Part shown: positions 33,471-49,389 of the stretch, piece after piece
Numbering within the stretch: position 1 is the stretch's first letter
Layout of the letters: each line of letters starts with the position of its first letter
Origin: Epiperipatus broadwayi
Lineage: Eukaryota > Onychophora > Udeonychophora > Euonychophora > Peripatidae
Assembly: GCA_028023455.1 (NCBI GenBank)
Contig: JAQFVV010000023.1
Coordinates: 1,541,501 to 1,605,500, forward strand
Reading direction: 5' to 3'
Length of the DNA stretch: 64,000 nt
Made by a program: the position numbers and the translations under genes
Notes under the pieces: generated by a model
The model's database searches: none
The model's input: the letters and a program-made list of their open reading frames with translations, nothing else
What the model was told of the DNA's origin: nothing

Positions 33471-33980
33471 ATGATGAGAGAAGTAGATAAGGAAGTCCAG
33501 AAGGTGGAAGAAAATATTATGGATGAAGTAGGGAAAGTAAACTATGAGACAGTATTGATAGGAGATTCACTAATTAGAGAATGTGGAGATATAACTGCAA
33601 GGAAAAATGGAAACAAATATATAAAAATATGTCTGCCTGTATCTAGAATTAAGGATGTTACAGATAAGGTAAAGATGCAAGGGAGTAGAAATGTGTATGT
33701 CACAGTAGGGACAAATAATTTGTCTGAATCTTCAGAGAGAGTAATGGATGAGTACATAGAATTGATTAGTAGTTTACGTAAGATTAAAAGAAGAGTAGGA
33801 ATAATTGGATTAATACCAAGACTTGACAATAGATATATGTTATATAGGGCATGTTCTATAAATGAGAGATTGAAAAAATTGTGTGAGAGAAATGATGTTC
33901 TGCTTGTGGATGAGTGGGATTCTTTTATTAGTAAGAGGGACTCATATAGTAAAGATGGATTGCACTTTACAAAACTATGA
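33471..33980 (+). pseudogene. LINE ORF1 SGNH/GDSL esterase domain
   Basis: A 169-residue frame with the SGNH hydrolase landmarks: block I LIGDSLIREC (catalytic serine, about residue 33), the block III position TVGTNNLSE (GTNN), and block V YSKDGLHFTKL (catalytic Asp and His near the end). Such esterase domains are known in CR1/L2-type ORF1 proteins, where a role in membrane or lipid interaction has been proposed but not settled. It follows the coiled-coil frame by 2 bases after a stop, probably one ancestral ORF1. The same domain, more decayed, is at 51780-52474. Confidence 0.75.
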
Positions 33981-34225
33981 AGTGAAGTTTTAGGGAGTTT
34001 GATTTATAAAAAATATAATTCAGGAAACTTATAAAGGGGGTGGGGTTTTAAGTTACAGTGATCTCAGAAAGAAGAATAGATGGGATATAAGAAATAAACA
34101 AAGGGTAGCTGATTTGCATATAAATGTAGATATGAGAGGAAATGAGTCTGTAAAATTAATAGTAAGCAAGTTATTTATAAATGTAATGGAAATAAAGAGT
34201 CAAAAGAATTTATAAAATAGTGGTT

Positions 34226-35037
34226 AGGAAAGAAGAAATTGTTAAAATTGAATATTTGAATATGCAATGTGGTAGGAGACCAGAAAAGTGGCTAGCAGTT
34301 AAAAATGAAGAGCTTGAGGTATTCGCAGTAGTGGAAACAGATCTATGAAAAGAAAAAGAACTTATACTGGAAGACTTGATATGGCAAGGCATAAATAGAA
34401 AAGAAAAAGAAAGGAAGGGGTGGTGGTATGGGAGTTATGTCAAAAAAAATATTTAAATACTGTTAAATGTCAAGAACATTTATGGCTTAAGATAAAATTA
34501 GAATGATAAGAGTAGATGGTGGCTATAATGTATATAGCCACTGGAAATAGTCAAACTATAATGGAGTGGATGCCTAATTAAGGATATACAGAGTTTCAAA
34601 AAAGGAGGAAAAGAATAATGTTTATAGGGGATATGAATGGGCATATTGAAGAAATTGATGATATAGATAACAAGAATGGACATCTTTTGAAGAATTTTTG
34701 TCAGAGAGTGAATTTGAACATTGGAAATTTGTCATATATTTATAAGGAACAATACACATGGTCTACAAATAATATATTTCACACAATAGATTATGTATTA
34801 GTAGAGAAAGAGGGAATGAATGAAGTACAGAAAATTAAAGTGTTTGATAATAAAGAGAGAGTATGTAATAGTGATCATAATTTCTTTATAATAGAAATGG
34901 TTAGTAATGTGATGGGAAATAGTAATAAAAGTAGAAAGGATAGTAAAAGATGTGGATGGAGAATGAACAATAAGAATAAGTTAGAAAAATATAAAATAAA
35001 AGTTGAAGAAACCATGGAAGTGTTGGTTGGGGACTAG
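34226..35037 (+). pseudogene. LINE ORF2 endonuclease domain
   Basis: The N-terminal part (about 34226-34500) reads YLNMQCGRRPEKWLAV and EELEVFAVVETDL, the first endonuclease blocks with the catalytic glutamate in VVET. It is broken by stops. The frame 34618-35037 continues with FIGDMNGH (GD-x-N block), YTWSTNN, IDYVLVEKEG and SDHNFFIIEM (final SDH block). These are the ordered motifs of APE-type LINE endonucleases, which nick the target to prime reverse transcription. Confidence 0.75.
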
Positions 35038-35055
35038 TGTGGTGAAGTAGAAAAA

Positions 35056-36672
35056 GTGGTGAATGGGGTTTTAGGTGAGAATATTCAGATAAATAAAAGT
35101 AATAGAAAAGTGAGAGTTAGTAAAAGTGTAAAAGAGAGGAGGAAAGCATGCAGAGAATATAAGTGTGCTATTAAGAACAATGATAGTGAAAAAGAGGTTA
35201 ATGTTAAAAGGGAAAAGTATTTAGAAAAAAAGTTGGCCAAAATACATAACTATATAGAGAGAATGAAATTAAATAGTAAATTATTGGGGGATGAAAATAA
35301 AAATGGAAGAGATGGGAGTAAAACATTTTGGAAATACATTAAAAGGGGGATGTAGTGGATAGAGAAATAGTATTACTAGATGATGAGGTAATAGAACTTA
35401 GCTCTAGAGAAGATTAGAGACAGTCTTAAATAAGTATGTAATGGATATAGAAGAGGTGCTAGATGTGAAGGACAGAGTGATAACAAACATAAAAGGATAT
35501 AGTAATGGAAATATTAGATTTACAGAAAATAATCTGAATGATGCAGGGAAGAAATTGAAAAGTGGAAAGCAAAATGTTGAGATTGATGGGCAGCAAAGAT
35601 ATAATGAATTTAGGATGTATGGCAAAATTAAACCTATTTTCATGTTTAATAAGATAACCCAGAAGAGAGATTTTCCAGATAGTTGAAGTGAATACAAGAG
35701 TAACGCTTCTATTTAAAGGAAAGGGTAAGAATAATAGAAAGTTAAGTAATTATAGGCTGATAATGGTAGTATCAGTGTTATATAAAGTTTTTGCATATAT
35801 GATGGCTGGAAGGGTCACAAAATGGATGGAAGAAAATAATATAATGGGAGAAATACAAGGAGATTTTCAATCAGATAGGCATAGGAGATAGTTTATTTGT
35901 AGTTACATAACTTATTGATACAGAGAAGGCATATGATAGAGTAAATAGAAATAGATTATGGATAAGTTTAGTAAATTTGGGAATGAATGGAGCTTATTAA
36001 GAGATTGTATGAAAAGTAATTACTATACATATCAATAAGAGAGTATAGAATCAGTTAAAGTTAAAAATGGGGTGGGTCTATGACAAGAATGCCCAATGTC
36101 ACCTATTTTGTTTTTGTTGTATTTGAGAGAAATGGAGAGAGCAACAGAAAGACTAGGAAAAAGGGTAGAGATACTATTAATAGGTGTCAAGGGAGTATAT
36201 ACATTATCAGGTTTTTTATTTGTTGATGATCTTCTTGTGCACAGAAAGAAGGGAAGATATGGAAGTTATGCTGAGGACATGCACAAGGGTGGGTAAAGAG
36301 ATGGGGATTAAATTTAGTGAAGAAAAATCAAAAGTAATGATGATTAATACTGGGGAAAGAGAAGACAAAGATTTTTTATTGGGGGATATAAAGTTAAGTG
36401 TGGTGAATAGGTATAACTATTTGGGAATCATCTTAAGTAATCAGAGAAATTGCTTGGATGAATAGGAGAAAAAATTGATAAATGAAGCAAAGAAAAGAAA
36501 GGAACTGATAAAGAAATTAACAGTGTTTTCATATAATAAATATGATGTAGCTAGAATTGTATGGAAGGGAGTGGCAGTAGCAGGGTTAACATATGGTAAT
36601 GATGCATTATGTGTAAGTAAAGGGGTGTTAGATTACTTAGAAATTACTTTAAAAAAGTACAAAGAGAAGTAG
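35056..36672 (+). pseudogene. LINE ORF2 connector and reverse transcriptase
   Basis: Connector frame 35056-35355 is rich in basic residues and ends DGSKTFWKYIKRGM. RT block 35688-35891 has RVTLLFKGKGKNNRKLSNYR and a following IQGDFQSDRHRR (fingers). Motif A survives as AYDRVNRNRLW at about 35930. Motif B region is at 36086-36125 (QECPMSPILFLLYL). Motif C is VDDLLV at about 36220. The thumb block NRYNYLGIILSNQRN is at 36406-36445. At least four frameshifts or stops interrupt it. Confidence 0.75.
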
Positions 36673-36756
36673 GAAGACATGCATTAGATGCAGATATGTG
36701 GATGGCAAAGGAGGCAATTCAAGGAGAAATGGGATGGTCAAGTTTTTATATGAGAG

Positions 36757-37417
36757 ATGCAAAAAAGCAAAATGAAAATGTTCAGTAGATTGCAATTTTT
36801 GGATAATAAGAGAATAGCCAAAATAGTATTTAATTGGGTTATGAGTAAAGGGCAGGCAACAAGATGGGTGAGAAATGTAGTACAGTATGCAGATTTGGAT
36901 AAAGAGTTTATATCATTATACTTATACAAAAAGTGGGATGATTGTGTTAGGAAAATTGTTGAGTGTAATAATTGCAAGTAATGGGATAAAAGAATAGATT
37001 TATTAATAAAGATTAGGGAGTTGGAAAGATAGAGAACTAGTATTGAGAGTAAAAAGAGTTTTATATATATATATATATAGAAGTAAACAGAATAGTTTAC
37101 TGTTTAAGACTTGAACAGGATCTTTAGCAACAAGGTAACATACACTTAAATCAAAAAATATGGGTGATTTAGTCTGCAAGTTGTGTAAGGAAAACATAGA
37201 AAATATTAAATATCTGTTAATTGAATGTAAATGTTTACCACAAATAATGAAGTTGTGGGAAAATAAATATAAACAAAGTGATTATATAGAAGGTGAGTTC
37301 TTGGTTTTTATGCTGGGTTTGGAAAAAGATAAGGGAAATTTAGATATAAAGGCCATGGACTTGACAAAAATTATGTTGTGGAAATGGGATGGAGAAGGAC
37401 AGAGAAGAATATGGTAA
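36757..37417 (+). pseudogene. LINE ORF2 C-terminal region with degenerate zinc knuckle
   Basis: Frame 36757-36981 covers the segment shared with copies A and C (IAKIVFNWVMSKGQATRWVR). Frame 37160-37417 contains CKLCKENIENIKYLLIEC, where the histidine seen in copy A is replaced by tyrosine, breaking the C-x2-C-x8-H-x4-C pattern. Between them a TA run has expanded (about 37060-37078). Confidence 0.7.
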
Positions 37418-37618
37418 AAATTTAGAGTGGGCAATGGAAAGGTAAGGTAAAGTGGCTAACTGGTTTCTCTGGGCATGGTAGCTGAGAGATTCCTGACTCC
37501 AATAAAGGAGAAGTCTCAGTGCATCTCATCATCAAATAAATACAGAATATGTAAAATTATGAAATTTGCTAGTCTACTAATCATTACAATGTATATGAAT
37601 TTTTTAATATATATATAT

Positions 37619-39828
37619 TGTAACGATCCGGAGAATGGGACTTACGTAAACTGCACTACGGGGCGCCATCTAGGCATTTGAACCTAGAAAAATTTATAAA
37701 GTAGGCAGATACGTAAGTCAAAAAAAAAAAAATTTTTTTTTTTTTTTTTAAATATTTTGATTCCGGTCATTAGCCCATGTCACTAGCTCAGTGGAATAGC
37801 AGAGATTAAATAAGATAATCTAAGAGCATATATATAAAAAAAGAATAAAATAAGCCACTGCCAGTAATTAACATACAAACATTTATTTATGCACATATAT
37901 ATAAGATTTAAAATTATTTTAGTGTTAATTTTACATTTTAACATTATTTTTAACTTTACCTTAGATTTTAATTTACATTTTAATTTCTATTATATTATAA
38001 GTTTACATTTTAATTAAGTTCGCACAGATGGGATTATAAAAGCTTGTTTTAATATGTTGCTATAGATCGGTTACATAGATTACACGGTTAAAAACCTTTC
38101 AAAGTAAACATAAACGATCAAAATATAAAATCATTGATTACTGATAATTGCGGAGGGAAATTTATACGTAACCCAATAGTATTCACCATAAGATACTTGC
38201 ATTGTCACCAATAACTTAAAAGACATCCGAATAAATACATTTTTAGATACTCACCGTAAGGTATCATTATTTATCGAATGTCTATATATTTTGATCAAAT
38301 ATGAAAACGCAAAACATAGTTAACCGATAAACAATCCATGCAAGCGTCTATAAACAACTTAAATTTAATGCATTTTTATTTAGGGTCGAGTATGAATACT
38401 ACATAGATTTGCATTGAAATTAAAATATTCTATCCCTATTTAATCTTAGGCTAAAATTCGTAGTCAAACTGGCATCAATTCATCTGATACATCGATGTAT
38501 TCAATGTAATAAAATACGGCAGCACAAAAGGTTAAAAGAAGAAATTGCCTCTTATGAGATAGGAATATTACATCTATCTGCAAAGAAGAGCAATAAAACA
38601 AAAAACTCCATAGAAAGGAACTGCGGTATCCGACTTATAATTCCTTCCATAGGCAAACGGAAGTGTGCGGCGTATGAAGCGATTCTGCCCGTAGCGAATC
38701 AATATTACATCTACTAATCACATCAATATATCCAATCCATTGACCCAATCTAACCACGAAACAAATAACCTAAGATTACCCTCCCCTAATATAACTTTAC
38801 AAATCTATACAGCCATTCACGCCCGACTTAAGTTTAACATTTATATAATTTAACTTAACGGAAAACAGAAATCATAATAAAACTTAAAGAACAAAAAAGT
38901 AAATAAATAAATGGAAATGATTTTAAATATATATAAAAAAAAGAAATACATCAAATAACATTATTAATAAATTAAGTTGGTCAGATAGGATAATTGCATC
39001 ATTTAATAAAAAGTTTTAAAATTTAGAGTTCTTATTGTTTCAAGTGAATATATAAGTTCTTATGATTTTTAAAACGTCCAACTTTATCCGTTGCTTGCCA
39101 TGAACGCAAATTCCCACGACGTCCTAAAATTGGTATCCATTTAGCCGTTGTTTTATTTATTCATTCGGAGGTTTTTTAATTTAGTTGGTCCTCAATTTAG
39201 GAAACGATAGTTCATTTCTCCTTTCTTTAACAGCTGAAAGAATTGACCGTGCGTCTGTCAATTCCTCCAACTCCGTACTACTACATATAGTCACATCGTA
39301 ATAATCAATTTCCAGTCACTGATTAATAATTTCCAAATTTTCCTTTTATATTAATGTGAAGGATTGAATTAACATTACGTCATCAATGAGATGATCCTTT
39401 TCGCTGCGGTCCGATTCCATAGGGATTTCTTCTTATTTGCTAACAGTTTTTATTGTTTTCTTATCTGACCGGTGTTTTTACATTTAAATGCCGAAGGCTG
39501 GTTTACATTTAACTAATTAACAATCATTTCCATTTCTGATTAATTAACCTGTTTTCCAAATCAAAAATATATTTAAAGATAAATTTAAAGATATAATTTC
39601 ATCTCCAAATCTTTTTAAAATTTAGTTTTAAAATACTTTTTCTTTAATAAAGTTTTATTTTAATAATTTTTCATTATCTGTGCGATTTAATATATAAGAG
39701 TTTAAGATGATATTTAATTTCAATTTTTAATTCTTAAAGAAAATTTTTAAATGCGAACTTTTTAATTTACTTTCATGTTTAATAAATTTAAAAAAAAAAC
39801 AATGTAACGAACGTCTATGCTCGTTACA
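37619..39828. mobile_element. 2.2-kb TG...CA element, probable solo LTR
   Basis: The element starts TGTAACGATCCGG and ends GCTCGTTACA. Its termini TGTAACGA/TCGTTACA are perfect 8-bp inverted repeats with the TG..CA bases of LTRs. Both flanks are ATATATATAT, as expected for insertion into a TA microsatellite with a short target duplication, though the repeat nature prevents defining its length. The last 26 bases (39803-39828) form their own palindrome, TGTAACGA, 10-nt spacer, TCGTTACA. No coding frame, no tRNA-like primer site and no second LTR were seen. It is CpG-richer than neighbours. Alternative: a non-autonomous DNA element with short inverted ends. Confidence 0.6.
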
Positions 39829-40726
39829 ATATATATATATTTACAAACTAATAAAACTGAGTTTGATAATGCTGATCAAACCTTGTATTCTTTATGTAAT
39901 AATTTATTTGAAGCATCTTAGTTAAATTTCCTGAGCACCATATACCAAACTCTATCTCAGAAGATCTCATTTCATTTTCAGGGTTTTATTATTACAGGGT
40001 ATAAATCTAGATACCTGCAGTCAAGTGTCATTTTTTTTAAGAAAGAATTTAGACAAATATTGTTGCCTCCAGTGTCATCATCAGAATTTCTCTCGATGTG
40101 AATTACACATTTCTCAGCTCAGAAAATATTGCTTCACATAATAGATAATCAATGTGTATGCACGTGAAATGAGATTACTGAGAGAATGAGGCACTACCAC
40201 AAAATAAGTTAAGTAAAATATCAATCATTTATTTACATATTCTCAATTGGTTTCAAAAAAAATAAATCAAATAGAATGATAAATGTACTGAATATCATAC
40301 ATATTGTAATAGGAACTACCCTGTCCATCACTACTGAATTCAAACCATGTAACTCAATTAGCAGATAAGACAGAGTGAAATAATTAATTTCACTAATTAT
40401 TATGAATCCTCTTATTTTGACAACCATTTCCACCAGGGTTGTCTAGGCTTAGCCAAAATAGAGCATTCTATAAAGTCAAAAAGTTTTAAGCAGCACTTTC
40501 CTAGAAAGATGCCCTACAAAACCCATACTGAAAAACATACCCAACATTCCCTTACCTATTATCCCTTATGCTAGCTCTCTTACTCTACTTGTCAAGGTGA
40601 ATAGCCTATCTTACAATAAATATGTATATAATTCATTAACTATGGAGAGAAGTGAATGACATATTGAACACAAGTTCTTGATCAAATATAACAATCTTAA
40701 TTAGAAATATTAAGAGTAACAAGCAA
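39829..40726. other. AT-rich non-coding stretch
   Basis: No gene supported. The 40233-40433 frame has no recognised domain. Confidence 0.5.
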
Positions 40727-40757
40727 AATAATAATAATGATGATGATGATGATGATG

Positions 40758-40828
<71 letters not shown>
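40727..40828. repeat. (AAT)n / (ATG)n trinucleotide microsatellite
   Basis: About 100 bases: a short ATA block, six to seven ATG (TGA) units at 40737-40758, then about 23 ATA units. The ATG units look like an internal variant block that has itself expanded. Confidence 0.95.
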
Positions 40829-41766
40829 TAAATTTTCACACAAGAAGAAAAGAAAATCTAATCTATAATACATTAATGGGTAATAAGAGAATACTCACTT
40901 GTTTCTATTAGTTTCTTACAGTATGCACCCATACCACAATTTTGTGGACATATAATACACACATATAAAATAATAAACAAAAAAAATATAGATATATAAT
41001 ACCAGAGGGAGAAAAAATATCAGCGAGATATATTTCAATTCATGTTTTCTATACATTAACAAATAAATTTAAAAAAATTATATACATCTTTATCTAACTC
41101 TATACTCATGCATACATTCAGACATGTATAGTTTAATTTTGCTAAGACATTAATTTCTTAAATAAATGCAAAAAAAATCATATACATTTTAATCTAATTC
41201 TATGTGCATGCATACATTTGTATGTGTATAGTTTAATTTGGACAAAATGTTAATTTCTGAAATCAATATATTTAAAAAAAAAAAAAAAACCGCTAATAAT
41301 AAATTTAAATATTCTTTTCTTATTTATACAAATGGAGGGCGGGGGATTGTACAATTCATTTCTGCTCTAAATATTTTAAATACTCATCTGCAATATTCAT
41401 TCATATGAGGCATTACATAACACTGGTTTCTACATACATTTCCCCCTTGTTCTCCACTAAAATGAAATTTCTCTGGCATGTTTTTACTTACAAAGCTTTA
41501 TTGATATATATAGTAGCAAATAAGAGAAACAGTTTTAATTCAGCTACTTTTCTTGTGAAGCAGGGTTTCAGCATAATAATACATTTCACATGGTGACCAT
41601 TTGAAGATTAGATCTGATGCACTTGATAACTTTCTACTCCATTTTCTTTAGTTTACTAAACTCTTCTGGCAGCAATAACATCTTTGGTTAAGTCTACCAA
41701 AAGTGGATTCCAAGAATTATCCAGGAACTCTTTTTTTTTCTGGCTCTGGAATATAGTATAATCACC
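40829..41766. other. AT-rich non-coding stretch with small duplications
   Basis: A segment at about 41075-41160 (TATACATCTTTATCTAACTC..CATGCATACATTCAGACATG..GTTTAATTTTGC) is repeated, diverged, at about 41180-41260. A poly-A run is at 41273-41289. No gene. Confidence 0.5.
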
Positions 41767-41912
41767 AACTGCTCACTAACCCTGATGACTTTATGATTGC
41801 TAACTGCTCTCTGAATGCCAACTGCTCTCACCTGCCAACTTCTCTCTCTCTGTCACTTCTCTCTCTGACTGCCAACTTGTCTCTGACTGGCAACTGCTCT
41901 CTGAGTGATTAC
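41767..41912. repeat. Degenerate minisatellite, CTG-CCAACT-GCTCTCT motif
   Basis: Six to seven imperfect units of roughly 18-24 bases containing (GC)CAACTGCTCTCTGA, drifting into CT-rich variants in the middle. Unit length varies, so this is an old array. Confidence 0.7.
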
Positions 41913-47143
<5,231 letters not shown>

Positions 47144-47404
47144 TGATAGAATAGCTCAGTTTTTAAGAATCTAAAGGTGAGAGTTCAACTTCTAAGTAAA
47201 TATTGTCACTGCACATATGGGGCAGTAACACCTGAAGAAGATTGGAGAATAATGCTAAATCGAAATGTTGTGCAATTACTAACCTGTATTGTCTATTTGT
47301 GTGTTATTACTAACAAGTTGTTTGTATTTGGAAAGTTTAAATAAAGTTTAAAATTTTCTATACATTCAACATTCACTCATAAATGATGGAAATAGTCCAA
47401 CATA
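47144..47404 (+). mobile_element. SINE-like unit with tRNA-like head and PLE-type tail
   Basis: The head GATAGAATAGCTCAGTTTTT..GAGAGTTCAAC aligns with the tRNA-like module at 58776-58866 (GGCAGGATGGCTCAGTTGG..CAGGTTCGAATCCC), with much of its middle lost. It is followed by CAGTAACACCTGAAGAAG (47223-47240), TCGAAATGTTGTGC and ACTAACCTGT, the same order as the PLE tail. It finishes with ACATTCAAC..GATGGAAATAGTCCAA (47361-47400), matching the 93-bp terminal arms of the PLE at 58475-58567 and 59790-59882. It has no coding capacity: either a very short 3' remnant of a PLE or a SINE mobilised by one. Confidence 0.7.
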
Positions 47405-47929
47405 TCACATCTTTTAACAGATAAGCCATTTCCCTTAAATAGCAAACTTAATTAAAATTCTTAAACTGCATTATACTTTATTTATAATTTTTTCTTTTTC
47501 TACTTCCAATTTTTGATCTATTCTAAACTGTCAGTCTTTTTCATTAATAATAATAAAAATAATACATTATTATAATTTTTCTGAGTATCTCATTTAACAT
47601 GTCATTTGGAATGGAAGTTGAGACTAGCACTTGAATTAATTTATAAGAACTAGTTTGTGAGCAATAAGATTAAAGATATGCAGCAGTGAAAGGGTTTAAT
47701 AAGTAGGCAAAAGTATTAAAATTAGCATAAATGTCATGTCAGGCAAGTTCAAATATGTATGGAGAGATTTTCATTTTTATATATGGGTTGGTACACTAAA
47801 CAATGTATCTGAATTTATGTAATAGTTGTTAGGATTATAGTTCCTTTATTCTAAAAGTTAAATAAATAATAATAAACATATAAATTAAATGATCACCAGA
47901 TCAGTTAAAAAAATAGAAAAAGAAACAAT
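47405..47929. other. AT-rich non-coding stretch
   Basis: Nothing recognised. Confidence 0.5.
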
Positions 47930-48840
47930 CGTAGACATACCAATGATGCAAGAGGCAGAATAGCCAACAGAGTTGGAGCTGGAATAAACAAAACAAATCT
48001 AATGAAACAACACCACTACATTATTGACATGAAAATGTATGACTTAATCAGAAAAGTCTAACAAGAAATGAATAAAATACTCTGTGAATGGTAATAAAAA
48101 AATAATGTTAAGTTTGAGGAAACTCAAGAAATGATTAGAAGAGTTCATGAAGAAATAATGGAAGAGTGTAATGATATGATAGAAAGATTCTCTGAAAAAT
48201 GTAAGGGATGATTTAGTCAAATGATTGAGAAGCAAGAAGAGTATGGTGAAAAGACAGAAAACATAAATGCCTGAGTAATAAAGAATAAGAAATCAGTAAA
48301 TGAGATATAAGAAAGTGTAGAAGAGGTAGCTGCAAAATTAAATGATATAAAAATTGATAGTGAAAAAGGAATAGGTGAGAATCAACAAGTAACTGAACTA
48401 CTAAATGCACTAAACGAGAAGTATGCATAGTCCATCAAATAGGTAGTCGAGAAATATCATGACTAAATTTAAATCGATGCTTTGGAGTCAAAAAAAGAGA
48501 GAATAGATAAAGGAAATAAAAGAAAATATGATACATTGGCTTGGCAAAATAGAAGCTGAACAAGGAAAGATAAAATAGACAATAAAGAACATGAAGCAGG
48601 AAGAACTAGAATTAAACAGTCATAAGGCTGATTATGAGGAAAAATAAAGAAATAGAATCTGAAATGATAATGGTTAAACATAGTAGTTTTAGAGAAAGCA
48701 GCCCTAATATAAACCAGTTCTTAAAAGTTTGTGTGTTTAAATGTCAAACAGATGATACATCTGCAGAACATTCTGAAGTGTTAACCAAGTGTGTGTCACA
48801 TCTAGTTGGGTGTGGCCATGATGCAGCTGTTGGGATGTAA
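47930..48840 (+). pseudogene. Decayed coiled-coil ORF, retroelement ORF1/Gag-like
   Basis: The plus strand is strongly purine-rich and codon-like but full of stops. One frame from about 48110 reads FEETQEMIRRVHEEIMEEC, DMIERFSEKC and SVEEVAAKLNDIKIDSEKG, the heptad-rich charged pattern of a coiled coil. A later frame (48643-48840) reads SHLVGCGHDAAVGM near its end. No catalytic domain was identified. It lies just upstream of decayed RT sequence (49390 onward), so it may be ORF1 of that element; a Gag origin is equally possible. Confidence 0.45.
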
Positions 48841-49389
48841 AAAGAGAATAACAATTTTTTTTGGTCATCTAAAATAAATTCACCAGCATCACTCAAAGAA
48901 ATATCCAAAAAATTCCATTTAAAAAGTAAAAACATTTTAACCCTATTTCACAATTGGTCCAATGAATATAATATACACTGGGCACTTAGCTATAGAATCA
49001 GTGGATTTACTTCATCTTCCATTATTAAAAATTCACAACTTATCAGTGGCAAAAATATGTTGCCATATATTTTCTACCACATGAAAAGTAAGTTTTAATG
49101 CCTTGAAGCACCTAATATATCCATTTACATGTTTGATCACAGTGATGGCAATCATGATATTTATATTAAATTTCAAGTTGCATTCTAATTGAACTCTCCA
49201 CAGATTGTTTTTCTACTTTATCATCCATATCATTTACAATTTTCTAAATCATTTTTTCTCACAAATTTACAAAATTAATCTTTTATACCTAATCTGATTG
49301 GTATTATTTTTAAAAGAAAATATTATTCCACTTCCACCCCCTTAGTAATTTATGATCAGTCTCATGATACCATTTCTAATTAAAACTAC
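48841..49389. other. Non-coding or unrecognisably decayed stretch
   Basis: Possibly the inner part of the retroelement whose RT starts near 49390; no motif recognised. Confidence 0.35.

Larger units (their letters stand above)
33166..37530 (+). mobile_element. Near-full-length but inactivated CR1-like LINE (copy B)
   Basis: The most complete copy of this family. In order: PHD-like finger, coiled coil and SGNH/GDSL esterase (ORF1); endonuclease, connector, RT and C-terminal zinc knuckle (ORF2). ORF1 esterase domains are known from the CR1/L2 group, which is why the element is called CR1-like. Repeated frameshifts and stops break both ORFs. The 3' tail (GCTGAGAGATTCCTGACTCC..AAGGAGAAG, about 37480-37515) matches the tails of copies A and C. 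A solo-LTR-like element is inserted just beyond it at 37619. Confidence 0.8.

Noticed and set aside
33542-33829. A 95-residue minus-strand gene
   Set aside because: It is the complement of the SGNH esterase frame; the plus-strand frame has the conserved blocks.
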